Shown here one piece after another: positions 1 through 8,861 of a DNA stretch of 49,411 bases. The position numbers and the translations under genes are program-made. The notes beneath the pieces were generated by a model. The model searched no databases and was not told the DNA's origin. It saw only the letters and a program-made list of their open reading frames with translations. The stretch spans positions 1 to 49,411 of the forward strand of contig CANQBZ010000015.1 in assembly GCA_947589295.1 (NCBI GenBank). Reading direction: 5' to 3'. Each line of letters begins with the position of its first letter. Positions within the stretch are counted from its first letter, which is position 1. The DNA is from an uncultured Akkermansia sp. (GTDB lineage Bacteria > Verrucomicrobiota > Verrucomicrobiia > Verrucomicrobiales > Akkermansiaceae).

Positions 1-1418
1 TTGAAGCGCACGGAGAACTGAGATATGCGCTGGGAGTGGGCGCGTTCCATGGCGTCTGCCACGCGCAGGAGGGCGGCGAGTTTTTGAAGGCGGAGACGAT
101 CGGGTTGGCTGAGGAGGGCGTAGAAGTAATCCTCCGTTGTAGGCGCACCGTGACGGTGGTAACGGGCAAGCATGCCGATGAACTCGACATCCCGGCGGGA
201 GAGACCAAAGATTTCGGAGTTAAGAATAATGTACTGACCGTGGCGGTGGTGGGCCTTAGGATTGATGAAGGTGCCGACTTCGTGCAGGATGGCGGCAACT
301 TTGAGGAGCAAACGATCGTGGCGGGCGAGGTGGTGAAGTTCCTGGAGCTGGTCGAAGAGGGAAATGGCGAGCTTGCGCACGTGGCGCGCATGGGTACGGT
401 CAACCTTATAGCGGTCTGCAAGTAGCAGGGCGAAGTGGATAACCTCTTGTTCGAGAGCGAAGTTATCCTTGCGGGCGGGAAGGAGGTTGCGCAGGAAGGC
501 GCCGCTGTATTGCTCCTGAGGGAAAAGGAGCTGTTGGGCGCGGAACTCCCTGGCAATATCGTGGAAAATGATGACAGAGGGGAGCAGAGCGCCTACGCCA
601 GCGTAATTTTCATCAAATCTCTCCATGCGTTGGTCGGAGGAGAGGGAGGCAAGAAGAGTGGCCAGTTCCTGTAAGTCGGCAGGTGATACGGCATCCTGCG
701 CAAAAATGGAAGAGTGGATGCGGTGAAAGTCCGGACCAAAGACGACCATGGCGGCCGGATGATCGGGGAGGACTGCCTCGGCATCGTGGAAGAGTTGCTC
801 AACGACACCGCGGATATGTTCGCGGATGAGTGAGGATTCCAAGTCGGCAGCTCCGGAAGCTGCATCGCCGATGGACACCCCAGTGCGGTGCGCGCCCATT
901 CGATAGCTGGCGTAGTAGGTAATACGCCCATGGTCGAACACGAGAAGGCGCGTGTTGCCCGGTCCGACGTGCAGCACCGGAATGCTTTGATCGGCCAGTT
1001 CCGGGCGGTCGGCGAGCAACTCTTTCATGTTGAGGTAGAGAAGCCGTGTCATTTCACCGTCATCCATGACCTCCAAATGCAAACCACAGGAGTTGAGCAG
1101 GCGATTCATGACAGCATCCATGAACCGGATACTCATCAACACATTGCTGCCGAGCAGGCGCGGAGTGATGTTTTCGCCATATTCCTTCAGCAGCGTTTTG
1201 TAGCCGTTGATGATGTGAACACAGCGATCCATCGTCTCACGCCGGATAATGCCGCCGGAGAACACATCCTTGGCCAACTCGACCGGTTGACTGAGCACAT
1301 CCAACACACGCACCCCAGCCTCAGAAGACTCCGCTACCATCATCGAAACGGCATCAGCGCCAATGAAGACAACGGCTTGCACTTGTGGGTCTTGACTGAG
1401 AGGGACGTCTGTGTTCAT
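1..1418 (-). CDS. Ppx/GppA-like phosphatase with C-terminal HD domain, truncated by window edge
   Basis: No stop codon is reached before the left edge, so the C-terminus is missing; about 472 codons are visible. The first ~300 residues follow the exopolyphosphatase/pppGpp phosphatase (actin-like ASKHA) fold. From about residue 360 there is an HD hydrolase-type segment with LHEVG and a following HHRHG. The phosphate-binding signatures are degraded: the usual N-terminal DIGSNS-type motif reads FIGADAV (about 18-24) and the usual DIGGGST motif reads HVGPGNT (150-156). Polyphosphate or pppGpp turnover is the family role, but this protein may be impaired or regulatory. The start at 1418 is preferred over the in-frame ATG at 1424, because a -10 box (1428-1433) lies 9 nt before 1418 and only 3 nt before 1424. 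It is divergent from ileS. Confidence 0.8.
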   Translation of the reverse strand, partial: MNTDVPLSQDPQVQAVVFIGADAVSMMVAESSEAGVRVLDVLSQPVELAKDVFSGGIIRRETMDRCVHIINGYKTLLKEYGENITPRLLGSNVLMSIRFMDAVMNRLLNSCGLHLEVMDDGEMTRLLYLNMKELLADRPELADQSIPVLHVGPGNTRLLVFDHGRITYYASYRMGAHRTGVSIGDAASGAADLESSLIREHIRGVVEQLFHDAEAVLPDHPAAMVVFGPDFHRIHSSIFAQDAVSPADLQELATLLASLSSDQRMERFDENYAGVGALLPSVIIFHDIAREFRAQQLLFPQEQYSGAFLRNLLPARKDNFALEQEVIHFALLLADRYKVDRTHARHVRKLAISLFDQLQELHHLARHDRLLLKVAAILHEVGTFINPKAHHRHGQYIILNSEIFGLSRRDVEFIGMLARYHRHGAPTTEDYFYALLSQPDRLRLQKLAALLRVADAMERAHSQRISQFSVRF

Positions 1419-1427
1419 GCGCATTTC

Positions 1428-1456
1428 ATCCTACCCCACCACGCGAGACAAAGCAA
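1428..1456 (-). promoter_or_regulatory. Promoter of ppx-like gene, predicted leaderless
   Basis: TTGCTT (1456-1451), a 17-nt spacer and TAGGAT (1433-1428). The ATG at 1418 follows after 9 nt, so transcription should start at or within a base or two of the start codon. Confidence 0.65.
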
Positions 1457-1501
1457 GAGGATTTTTTGCTGCAAAAGAAGCGGCAGCGGGGCGCGGAAAG
1501 C

Positions 1502-1530
1502 TTGACAAAGAGGGTGCGAGAGCGTATAGT
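1502..1530 (+). promoter_or_regulatory. Promoter of ileS, predicted leaderless
   Basis: A perfect TTGACA (1502-1507), a 17-nt spacer and TATAGT (1525-1530). The start ATG lies 8 nt downstream. The discriminator is GCGCGCGT; GC-rich discriminators are a known mark of stringently controlled promoters in Enterobacteria. Confidence 0.75.
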
Positions 1531-1538
1531 GCGCGCGT

Positions 1539-4253
1539 ATGAGCTCGAGTGCGACAAGTTACAAGGAGAGCATCTTTCTGCCGGATACCACGTTCCCGAT
1601 GCGCGGGGACCTGACCCAGAGGGAGCCGCAACGGCTGAAGAAATGGGAAGAGGAAGAGCTGTACTCGCGCATCATTGAACGACGGAAAAAACAGGGGGCG
1701 CCAAGTTTTGTACTGCATGATGGCCCTCCCTTTGCGAACGGGGATGTACACATGGGCACTGCGCTCAATAAGGTGCTCAAAGACATGGTGATAAAGAGCA
1801 AAACGATGGCGGGGTACTATGCGCCTTTCGTGCCGGGCTGGGACTGTCATGGGCTCCCCATCGAAGCGAAAGTAGTGAAGGAGGCCCAGGGGTTGGAACC
1901 TGCGGAGATTCGCCGCCGCTGCGCCGAGTTTGCGCGAACCTACATTGATCAACAACGCACCTCGTTCCGTCGCCTCGGCGTGTTCGGTGATTGGGAAAAT
2001 CCGTACATTACCATGGATCCGGCGTACGAGGCGTGGGTGCTGCGCGTGTTTGCGAAGTTGGTGGAAGCTGGAGCAGTTTACCAATCGATGCGTCCGGTGC
2101 AGTGGAGCTATGCGCACCATACGGCGCTGGCAGAGGCAGAAGTCGAATACCAGGAGGACACCTCCACCGCCATCTACGTGGCCTTCCCCATGCAGGAGCC
2201 GGTGCATGGTCACGCTTGCAAGCTCGTCATCTGGACAACGACGCCGTGGACTCTGCCCAGCAACTTGGGCATCGCTCTTCACCCAGACAGTGTTTATGTG
2301 GTGCAGAAGTTCTGCAAGGACGGGGCGGAAGAGGCGTACCTTCTGGCGAGAGATTTGGTGGAGACGTTCTGCAGTAAATGCGAGCTTGAGGCAGGTGAAG
2401 TACTGGCGGAGTTGGCGGGTCGAGAGCTTGAGGGCAAAAAAGCGAGGCACCCATTCCTGGATCGCGATGCACTCATCATGATGGGACAGTTCGTGACAAT
2501 GGACACCGGCACGGGCGCGGTACACATTGCCCCAGGGCATGGCGCAGATGACTACAACGTGGGCATGCAGTACGGGCTTCCGGTTCTTTCTCCCGTGGAT
2601 GACGATGGACTCTACACCGCTGAGTGCGGTGTTCCGGCGTTAGTGGGCAAGCATGTGTTTGACAGCAACGAGGATGTCATCCAAATGCTCGTCGAGCGCG
2701 GGTTACTACTCGGGCGTGAGGAATTCACCCACCAATACCCGCACTGTTGGCGTTCCAAAACGCCTATCATCTTCCGTGCTGTGAAGCAATTTTTCATCAG
2801 CATGGAAAAACTGCGTCCCCTCGCTCTCAATCAAATCGACCACACGCAATGGGTCCCGGCATGGGGACGCAACCGCATTTACAGCACCGTGGAAGCGCGG
2901 CCCGACTGGTGCATCTCGCGCCAGCGCACATGGGGCGTACCGCTGCCGGTATTCTACACAACGGATGATGAACCGGTGCTTCAGGCTGATATTGTGCGCC
3001 GCGTGGCGAATTTGGTGGAACAGCACGGCACCAACATCTGGTTCGAGCTGAGTGATGCAAAGCTCTGCGAGAAATTGGGATTGCCCGCCAATTTGCGTAA
3101 GGGGCGAGACACGCTGGACGTGTGGATTGATTCCGGTTGTTCTCATGTGGCAGTGCTGGAGCACCGGGAAGGATTGCAAGCCCCCTGTGATGTGTATTTG
3201 GAGGCCACAGACCAGCACCGCGGATGGTTCCAAAGCTCCCTCATGCTTTCCTGCGCCTGGCGTGGAACGGCGCCCTACAAACAGGTGCTCACGCATGCCT
3301 TTGTGGTGAATCAGGACCGTTCGAAGCTCTCGAAGAGCGCGCAGGAGGGGTACCAAAAACCGACCAACGCCAAGTATTTTTATGAGAAGTACGGCGCTGA
3401 TATCGTGCGCTTGTGGGTGAGCAGCGTGGACTGGCAGAATGAAGTGCCCTTCGGCGAGGATTTGTTCAAGCAGATTACCGAGCCTTACCGTCGTTTGCGT
3501 AACACGTTGCGCATCCTGCTGGCCAATCTGAAAGGATACGACGGTTGTCGTCCGGAGCAGCTTGATCCTCTGGATGCGTGGATACTGGAGCGACTGAATG
3601 CACTGATTCGTGATGTGCGCGCAGCGTACGAGACGTACGAATTCCGCAAGGTGTTCTCGGCAATTAACCAATTCTGCACCGGCGAGCTTTCCTCGCTCTA
3701 CATCGACATCACGAAAGACAGCCTGTACTGCGATGCCAAGGATTCGCCACGCCGCTTGAGCAAGCAGTTCGCCATCTCGCGAATCTTTGATACGCTGGTG
3801 AAGCTCCTAGCCCCGATATTGGCATACACCTGCGATGAAGCGTGGGAACATGCCGGGCACAGAGACTCTGTGCACGAACAGGATTTCCCGGAGGCTGACC
3901 CGATGTACGATGTCGGCCTCACCCCCGTATTTGCACGCTTGCAGCAAATTCGCAACGTCATTCAAGTAGCGATTGAGGCTCAAATCAAAGCCAAAGCTTT
4001 CAATAAAAACAACGAGGCTGTCGTGCAGCTTACCGTTCCTGAGAAGGAAGATGCGGCAGTGCTCGGCTTGCTTCAGAATTCGGACTTCGCGAAAGAGTTT
4101 TTCATCGTTTCCGAGGTTCAGGTGAACGTGGGCGAGCAGTTGACTGCTACGGCGCAAAAGACCCTGCATGCCATGTGTCCGCGTTGTCGCCGCTACGAGC
4201 CGGCGGTGAATGATGAGAGGCTGTGCGGACGATGTGCCGCGATGATGGCTTAA
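1539..4253 (+). CDS. ileS: Isoleucyl-tRNA synthetase
   Basis: Charges tRNA-Ile in the cytoplasm. At 904 aa it has the normal length of the bacterial class I enzyme. The HIGH signature appears as HMGT at residues 71-74, following PPFANGD. The KMSKS loop appears as KLSKS near 596-600. The editing (CP1) insertion lies between them. The C-terminus carries two CxxC pairs (about 879-898), the zinc finger of bacterial IleRS. The start is set by the promoter whose -10 ends 8 nt upstream, implying a leaderless transcript. It heads a run with lspA (33 nt downstream), a secreted protein and murA, so translation and envelope genes are probably co-transcribed. Confidence 0.97.
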   Translation: MSSSATSYKESIFLPDTTFPMRGDLTQREPQRLKKWEEEELYSRIIERRKKQGAPSFVLHDGPPFANGDVHMGTALNKVLKDMVIKSKTMAGYYAPFVPGWDCHGLPIEAKVVKEAQGLEPAEIRRRCAEFARTYIDQQRTSFRRLGVFGDWENPYITMDPAYEAWVLRVFAKLVEAGAVYQSMRPVQWSYAHHTALAEAEVEYQEDTSTAIYVAFPMQEPVHGHACKLVIWTTTPWTLPSNLGIALHPDSVYVVQKFCKDGAEEAYLLARDLVETFCSKCELEAGEVLAELAGRELEGKKARHPFLDRDALIMMGQFVTMDTGTGAVHIAPGHGADDYNVGMQYGLPVLSPVDDDGLYTAECGVPALVGKHVFDSNEDVIQMLVERGLLLGREEFTHQYPHCWRSKTPIIFRAVKQFFISMEKLRPLALNQIDHTQWVPAWGRNRIYSTVEARPDWCISRQRTWGVPLPVFYTTDDEPVLQADIVRRVANLVEQHGTNIWFELSDAKLCEKLGLPANLRKGRDTLDVWIDSGCSHVAVLEHREGLQAPCDVYLEATDQHRGWFQSSLMLSCAWRGTAPYKQVLTHAFVVNQDRSKLSKSAQEGYQKPTNAKYFYEKYGADIVRLWVSSVDWQNEVPFGEDLFKQITEPYRRLRNTLRILLANLKGYDGCRPEQLDPLDAWILERLNALIRDVRAAYETYEFRKVFSAINQFCTGELSSLYIDITKDSLYCDAKDSPRRLSKQFAISRIFDTLVKLLAPILAYTCDEAWEHAGHRDSVHEQDFPEADPMYDVGLTPVFARLQQIRNVIQVAIEAQIKAKAFNKNNEAVVQLTVPEKEDAAVLGLLQNSDFAKEFFIVSEVQVNVGEQLTATAQKTLHAMCPRCRRYEPAVNDERLCGRCAAMMA

Positions 4254-4285
4254 AGCCCCTAAAACCCGCCATACAACTGCAAATC

Positions 4286-4951
4286 ATGAGCACGACAGAA
4301 TACGCTTCAAAACCGGATAAGATAGGGGTGAAATTGGTACTGTGCGTGCTGGCACTCTACCTGCTGGATCAGGTGACGAAGTGGTACATTGTGTTTAACT
4401 TTACACCACCACACGAGCTTTCGAACATGGTGACGGATCGCGTTCCTGTGTTGACAGACAATGGGCTGATTCACTTTGACATCATCCGCATCCATAACAC
4501 CGGAGTCGCTTTCGGCATGGCGAATGGGGAGGCCTGGGCTCCTTTTGTCTTTTTGGGAGTCCAAGTAGCAGCGCTCGTGGGACTTTATTTGTTGTACCGC
4601 AGGGGATTTTTCAACACGCGACTGCTCAAAGCGGCGTGGGTCTTTGTGGTGGCAGGCGTGTTGGGGAACATGACGGATCGGTTGCTGCAGGGCTTTTTTG
4701 TGCCATGGGCGGAGGGTATGAGTTTTTGGGAAAAGCTGACCGGAGGGTACGTTGTTGATTTTTTGGATTTTTCGTTCCCGTGGATCACCACTCGGAATTT
4801 TCCGCTCGGTTATCATTGGCCGAGCTTCAACGTGGCGGACTCCTGTGTGTGCATAGCCACCGGACTCTTCATCATTTCTGCTTTCTTTTTTGAGAAGGAC
4901 ACCACTGGGGAAACGGACTCTGCCCCCCCAACGAATACACCATGCCGCTGA
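4286..4951 (+). CDS. lspA: Lipoprotein signal peptidase (signal peptidase II)
   Basis: Inner-membrane aspartyl protease that cleaves prolipoprotein signal peptides after lipidation. It has 221 aa, longer than the usual ~165, because of an extra loop between residues 137 and 180 and a polar tail. Four membrane segments are visible. The catalytic aspartates are D131 in GNMTDR and D185 in FNVADS, and the NTGVAFG motif (71-77) is present. The start at 4286 is chosen over an in-frame upstream ATG inside ileS (4223), because the family N-terminus fits and it gives a normal gap after ileS. The last 10 nt overlap the next gene. ileS-lspA adjacency is common in bacteria. Confidence 0.95.
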   Translation: MSTTEYASKPDKIGVKLVLCVLALYLLDQVTKWYIVFNFTPPHELSNMVTDRVPVLTDNGLIHFDIIRIHNTGVAFGMANGEAWAPFVFLGVQVAALVGLYLLYRRGFFNTRLLKAAWVFVVAGVLGNMTDRLLQGFFVPWAEGMSFWEKLTGGYVVDFLDFSFPWITTRNFPLGYHWPSFNVADSCVCIATGLFIISAFFFEKDTTGETDSAPPTNTPCR

Positions 4952-5553
4952 ATCGCACCCCAGTCTTGCTCCTCTTCCTGGCAACGTTTGCATCCCCGGT
5001 GCAGGCGGGGTTTGCACAGCCAGTGCAGACGGTTCAACTTGCGTACGGGCAGAAGAAGGCACAAGTCATCTTCCAAGCCGATAGCCCCATCACCCATTCA
5101 CGCAGCCTGTGCGATTGCACGAAAGTGAAACATGACGGCAACACGCTTACCGCAGTGGTGGATGTGAGTGATTTTGCGCAGAGTACGCAGAAACAGCTGG
5201 AAGCCACAACAGCAGATGGCAAAACCACGCGCCTCACCATGGATATACGCGTGCCTCAGGCAGTGCAACTCAGTGCGCGCAGCCTGATATGGAAAGTTGG
5301 CGGTGCATGCTCTCCTAAAAAACTTCAAGTGATCATACCAAAGGGCTCGCCGGTGCATGCGCTCACCAGCGCTGATCTCTCCGGCGATGCTTTTGATTAC
5401 ACCACAAACATAACCAACCCCGGCGAGTTGTACAGTCTCACGATCTCTCCGCGCAGCACGCAAAAACCCGTTCTGAACCGTCTCATCATCCGCACGGACA
5501 GTACCGATGTGCGCTACGCCGGTTACATGATCTATCTCTCCGTACAACCCTGA
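4942..5553 (+). CDS. Secreted protein, possibly DUF1573-like
   Basis: 203 aa with a clear Sec signal peptide (residues 1 to about 22, ending PVQA). The rest is beta-rich and exported. Two short repeats of a domain seem present: one contains SLCDCTK (about 56-62), the other begins near ARSLIWKVGG and holds a single Cys. A CxC motif after a beta-rich lead-in resembles DUF1573 proteins, but the match is by eye only and no function is known. It overlaps lspA by 10 nt and ends 17 nt before murA, so translational coupling within the ileS-lspA-murA run is likely. Confidence 0.75.
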   Translation: MPLNRTPVLLLFLATFASPVQAGFAQPVQTVQLAYGQKKAQVIFQADSPITHSRSLCDCTKVKHDGNTLTAVVDVSDFAQSTQKQLEATTADGKTTRLTMDIRVPQAVQLSARSLIWKVGGACSPKKLQVIIPKGSPVHALTSADLSGDAFDYTTNITNPGELYSLTISPRSTQKPVLNRLIIRTDSTDVRYAGYMIYLSVQP

Positions 5554-5570
5554 GCATCGTTACCTGAACC

Positions 5571-6863
5571 ATGGATAAACTAATCGTTGAAGGAGGGTAC
5601 AAACTAAAGGGAACCGTCAATATAAGCGGGTCCAAAAACGCCTCGTTACCCATCCTTGCTGCAGCATTACTGACAGATGAGCCGGTGCGTATATCGCGCG
5701 TGCCGGATGTATCGGACACGAACTACATGATCCAGATTCTCAGCCAGCTGGGAGCTTCAGTCGAACGCTCCAGTGGCACGGTGCGCATTGATTCGCCGGA
5801 TGGCATCAGTTCCAGCGCAAGCTATGAGCAAGTGCGCAAGATGCGTGCATCCATCTGTTTGCTTGGGCCGATGATGGCGCGGATGAAAAGATGCACCCTG
5901 CCCCTTCCGGGCGGTTGCGTAATAGGCGACAGACCGGTGGATTTGCATGTGCGAGCAATCCAAGCTCTGGGGGCTCGGGTGCGCATCAAGGGTGGAAATC
6001 TTGTGATGGAGGCTCCCAACGGGTTGGTGGGGGCAACGGTCGATATGCGTGGTGACAACGGTCCCACTGTACTTGGTACGGACAATTTGATGATGGCTGC
6101 AGTTCTGGCGCGTGGTACAACGGTTATTGAATCAGCAGCACGTGAGCCGGAGGTAGTGGACTTAGCTCATTTCCTCAACAAGATGGGAGCACAGATTGAA
6201 GGAGCGGGGTCGCGCACTATCACGATACACGGAGTGGATCGCTTGCACGGCTGTGAACACACCGTGATTCCCGATCGCATCGAGGCGGGAACCTTTATGG
6301 TGGCCGGAGCACTCATCAGCGAGGGGATAACCATCAACCGCGTGTGCCGCGAACACGTGCAGACTGTGGCGGATATGCTCTCCGAGTGCGGGCACACGGT
6401 GAAGTTCAGCCGAGACGGCACTTCCGTGTACGTTGCCCCAGGGGCTCAGCCAAAAGGCGGTAAAATTACCACCAGCCCCTATCCGGGATTCCCCACGGAT
6501 ATGCAAGCGCAGATGACAGCGCTCTTCTCTGTAACTCCCGGCATCAGTGTGGTAAGAGATACCATTTTCCCGCAACGCTTTATGCATTGCTCGGAACTTA
6601 AACGTATGGGCGCCAACATCAAAATGGACACCGGAACAGCTGTTGTCACCGGTACGGAAAAGCTCTCCGGCGCTCCGGTGATGGCGAGTGACTTGCGTGC
6701 GAGCGCGGCACTGGTGCTGGCGGCTTTGGCCGCGGAAGGAGTAACAGAAATACACCGTCTCTACCACATTGATCGAGGCTACGAGATGCTGGATGATAAG
6801 CTGCTAGGTCTTGGGGCACATGTGAGCCGTGTGGCGGATCCCGGGACGATGGCGGAGAGTTAA
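5571..6863 (+). CDS. murA: UDP-N-acetylglucosamine 1-carboxyvinyltransferase
   Basis: First committed step of peptidoglycan synthesis: transfers enolpyruvate from PEP to UDP-GlcNAc in the cytosol. The length, 430 aa, is typical. Visible residues are the SKN lysine at 22, the active-site cysteine C116 in GGCVIGDRPVD (the fosfomycin target, so this copy is the sensitive Cys type) and the conserved FPTDMQAQ segment. It is the last gene of the ileS run. Together with mpl further along, the window holds both de novo and recycling entries to peptidoglycan. Confidence 0.97.
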   Translation: MDKLIVEGGYKLKGTVNISGSKNASLPILAAALLTDEPVRISRVPDVSDTNYMIQILSQLGASVERSSGTVRIDSPDGISSSASYEQVRKMRASICLLGPMMARMKRCTLPLPGGCVIGDRPVDLHVRAIQALGARVRIKGGNLVMEAPNGLVGATVDMRGDNGPTVLGTDNLMMAAVLARGTTVIESAAREPEVVDLAHFLNKMGAQIEGAGSRTITIHGVDRLHGCEHTVIPDRIEAGTFMVAGALISEGITINRVCREHVQTVADMLSECGHTVKFSRDGTSVYVAPGAQPKGGKITTSPYPGFPTDMQAQMTALFSVTPGISVVRDTIFPQRFMHCSELKRMGANIKMDTGTAVVTGTEKLSGAPVMASDLRASAALVLAALAAEGVTEIHRLYHIDRGYEMLDDKLLGLGAHVSRVADPGTMAES

Positions 6864-6969
6864 CGAGAATCACCCGGCGCACCGCGAGAACGGGGCAATT
6901 TTCATACCGTGAATTGGCGAAATCCCGAGCCGGTATTGGGTTAACGGCTTCGGATCCCGTGTGGTATGA

Positions 6970-7800
6970 TTAGGGGTTATCTTTGCTCAGCTGTTTCTTT
7001 GCCTTGAGAATTTTTCTTCCCTCACTGAGGAAGTCCGTAGCATCGTTTATGCAGTGGGTGTTTTGTCCTTTGGATACACGATTTAATGAATGGGCTACAT
7101 TGAGAAGCATCCTTCCAAACTTTTCAAAACGCTTTGAGTCACCTTTCTTTGCCGCGTCAATACACGCCTGAACGTACCTGGTCCAGTTATATTTAAGTTT
7201 TTCAATTTGCCCATAGTCATTTACATCTCCGGGGACAGAAGCAGAGGAAGCGAGATACCGCCCCATTACCTGCGCTGATATTTCTATCATTTCTTGCAAA
7301 AGTTGATCCTCCTGCTCCTCTTTCTTCTTTGATCGCCTCTTTTCCCACTCAGATCGCTCGGCAGCCATTTGGGCTTCTTCTTCTTTGCGGGAGGCTTCGT
7401 CCTGTTCCTTCTCCTCTTTTTCAAACTGCTTCTCGCGATCTAATAAAGCTATTCTGTGTTGTCGCTCTTTTTCCGATTCTTCTGCTTGAGCCTTTCTTTC
7501 AGCTTCCAAAAGTTCACGACGTTCCTGGATAGCTCGTTCCCTTTCTTCCTTGGCTTTGAGGGCGATCTCCTTTCTTAATTCCTTGTTGTTCTCTTTCAGG
7601 GCGTTTACCTCCCCGCTGAGAGCCTCGCGTTTTTTGACTTCTGCGTCATAAGCAGCTTGGGCATCGCTGAATTCTTGTTCGGCTACCTTGAGTTCGTTAT
7701 GAATTTTCTTCAACTCCGTATCATAATCGGCGTTTTTGAAGTACATCCAACCTCCCCATATGAGGGTCAGCACAGCCAGAAGCTTGAGTAGAGTGTCCAT
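6970..7800 (-). CDS. Membrane-anchored coiled-coil protein, large subunit of unit 2
   Basis: 276 aa, family not recognised. One N-terminal membrane segment (about 3-20) is followed by a long, highly charged Glu/Lys/Arg coiled coil (about 28-165). A helical C-terminal domain (about 175-270) contains YNWTRYVQACIDAAKKG. That C-terminal domain matches, by eye, the end of the large protein at 8078-8857 (W...VQA.I.AA..G pattern), so the two are paralogues. It is the last gene of a four-gene minus-strand run and sits 15 nt after its small partner. The single N-terminal anchor suggests a tethered rod projecting from a membrane. No function is assigned. Confidence 0.85.
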   Translation of the reverse strand: MDTLLKLLAVLTLIWGGWMYFKNADYDTELKKIHNELKVAEQEFSDAQAAYDAEVKKREALSGEVNALKENNKELRKEIALKAKEERERAIQERRELLEAERKAQAEESEKERQHRIALLDREKQFEKEEKEQDEASRKEEEAQMAAERSEWEKRRSKKKEEQEDQLLQEMIEISAQVMGRYLASSASVPGDVNDYGQIEKLKYNWTRYVQACIDAAKKGDSKRFEKFGRMLLNVAHSLNRVSKGQNTHCINDATDFLSEGRKILKAKKQLSKDNP

Positions 7801-7815
7801 GTTTCAAGAGAGATG

Positions 7816-8070
7816 TTAAATACTTTCGAGTTTCGTTTTCAGTTGCTCCTGCTGTTTTTCCAGTCTGGATTTTTCGTTGTTAAGTTGTCGAATGCCAAGG
7901 GTATTCACTTTGGATTTGGTAGCGGTGATTTCTTTCCGAAGGCTCTCAATCTTCTTTTGCGTATTTTCGATGCATAATCCGAGATTTAAGTTTTGGGAAT
8001 AGTAGTATCTGCCGCCGAAAATTGAGGCGATGATGACGACGATAAGTCCGATGTTAATGAATTTGTCCAT
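7816..8070 (-). CDS. Small membrane-anchored coiled-coil protein, unit 2
   Basis: 84 aa, family not recognised. A membrane segment (about 5-20) ends in GGRYYYSQ, then a coiled coil runs to the C-terminus (about 33-84). The GxYYY(S)Q junction and the length of the coil match the 93-aa protein at 8862-9143, so the two small proteins are paralogues. It lies 7 nt after the large protein of unit 1 and 15 nt before the large protein of unit 2. The fixed small-then-large order suggests the pair works together, perhaps as a hetero-oligomeric coiled coil. Confidence 0.8.
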   Translation of the reverse strand: MDKFINIGLIVVIIASIFGGRYYYSQNLNLGLCIENTQKKIESLRKEITATKSKVNTLGIRQLNNEKSRLEKQQEQLKTKLESI

Positions 8071-8077
8071 GTGTTAG

Positions 8078-8857
8078 TTAAGGGTTGAGAGAAGTTTCAG
8101 AATTGTCCGAGGCATCCAATTTTTCGGACTGTTGGAACAGGAGTTGGCGAGCCTTGATAGCATTCAGCAGGCTGTTGGAAGCTTCGATGATTCTTTTCGC
8201 CTGATTTGAATATAACTGAGTGTTTCCTGTGAGAACATCCGCAGAGTCCGCAAGTTCTTGAACTTGTACCTGCAGCTGGCTTACCTTGTCTGCCTCTCCT
8301 CTGGTGGCAGCGTTGATCAGGGCTTGTACAGTCACTCTCCAATTCCCATGGATGAGCTGCAACTTCTCCAGGGACTCGCCACGGAGAGCCTCCAGACAAG
8401 GCGAAGTTCTGTAGTCGCTGAGGATGCGGCGTGACTCGAAGATTTTGAACAGCAACATCTTGTTCTTGCGAAGGAGTGTACGCCTGAGCTCAGCGCGTTC
8501 AAGCTCTGAGAGAGTTGATCCCTCTCGCTCGCTTTCCAGTAAATCGTCTCCGGGGCTTGTCGTCTTCTGGATGGCATCCATCCCTTCCGCAAGTTTCTTT
8601 TCCAAAGCAAGCTGTTTTTTGAGCTCACGAAGCTCGCTTTTGAGTTCAAGCTTCATTTCACGCAGTTCTTTGATCATAGCCCTGTCGGCCTCGTATGCGT
8701 CTTTTTCTTCTGCCAACTGGGCGGCAGAGTCCTGTAACTGCGCCTCTGCCCTGTGCAAAGATATCTCCGAAAACAAGCAGAGTACGAATAGGCAAAGAGC
8801 CCAGATAACAGCCAAGCCAGTTGCTATTCTCAAAGCTATGCGAACCTTCTTTTGCAT
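8078..8857 (-). CDS. Membrane-anchored coiled-coil protein, large subunit of unit 1
   Basis: 259 aa from ATG 8857, which follows the upstream stop (8862-8864) by a few bases; an earlier in-frame ATG at 8884 would lie inside the preceding gene. One membrane segment (about 8-32) precedes a Glu/Lys/Leu-rich coiled coil (about 36-145). A helical C-terminal domain holds GNWRVTVQALINAATRG and resembles the end of the 6970-7800 protein. The family is not recognised. It pairs with the 93-aa protein just upstream. Confidence 0.82.
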   Translation of the reverse strand: MQKKVRIALRIATGLAVIWALCLFVLCLFSEISLHRAEAQLQDSAAQLAEEKDAYEADRAMIKELREMKLELKSELRELKKQLALEKKLAEGMDAIQKTTSPGDDLLESEREGSTLSELERAELRRTLLRKNKMLLFKIFESRRILSDYRTSPCLEALRGESLEKLQLIHGNWRVTVQALINAATRGEADKVSQLQVQVQELADSADVLTGNTQLYSNQAKRIIEASNSLLNAIKARQLLFQQSEKLDASDNSETSLNP

Positions 8858-8861
8858 GTGT

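Noticed and set aside
1431..4169. Long minus-strand open frames (up to 369 aa) opposite ileS
   Set aside because: They are antisense shadows of a strongly supported synthetase gene, with Arg/His-rich composition and no recognisable domain.
6864..6969. Terminator between murA and the convergent coiled-coil run
   Set aside because: Only a weak ATACCG/CGGTAT pairing with a long loop and no T-run is present; not enough to call.
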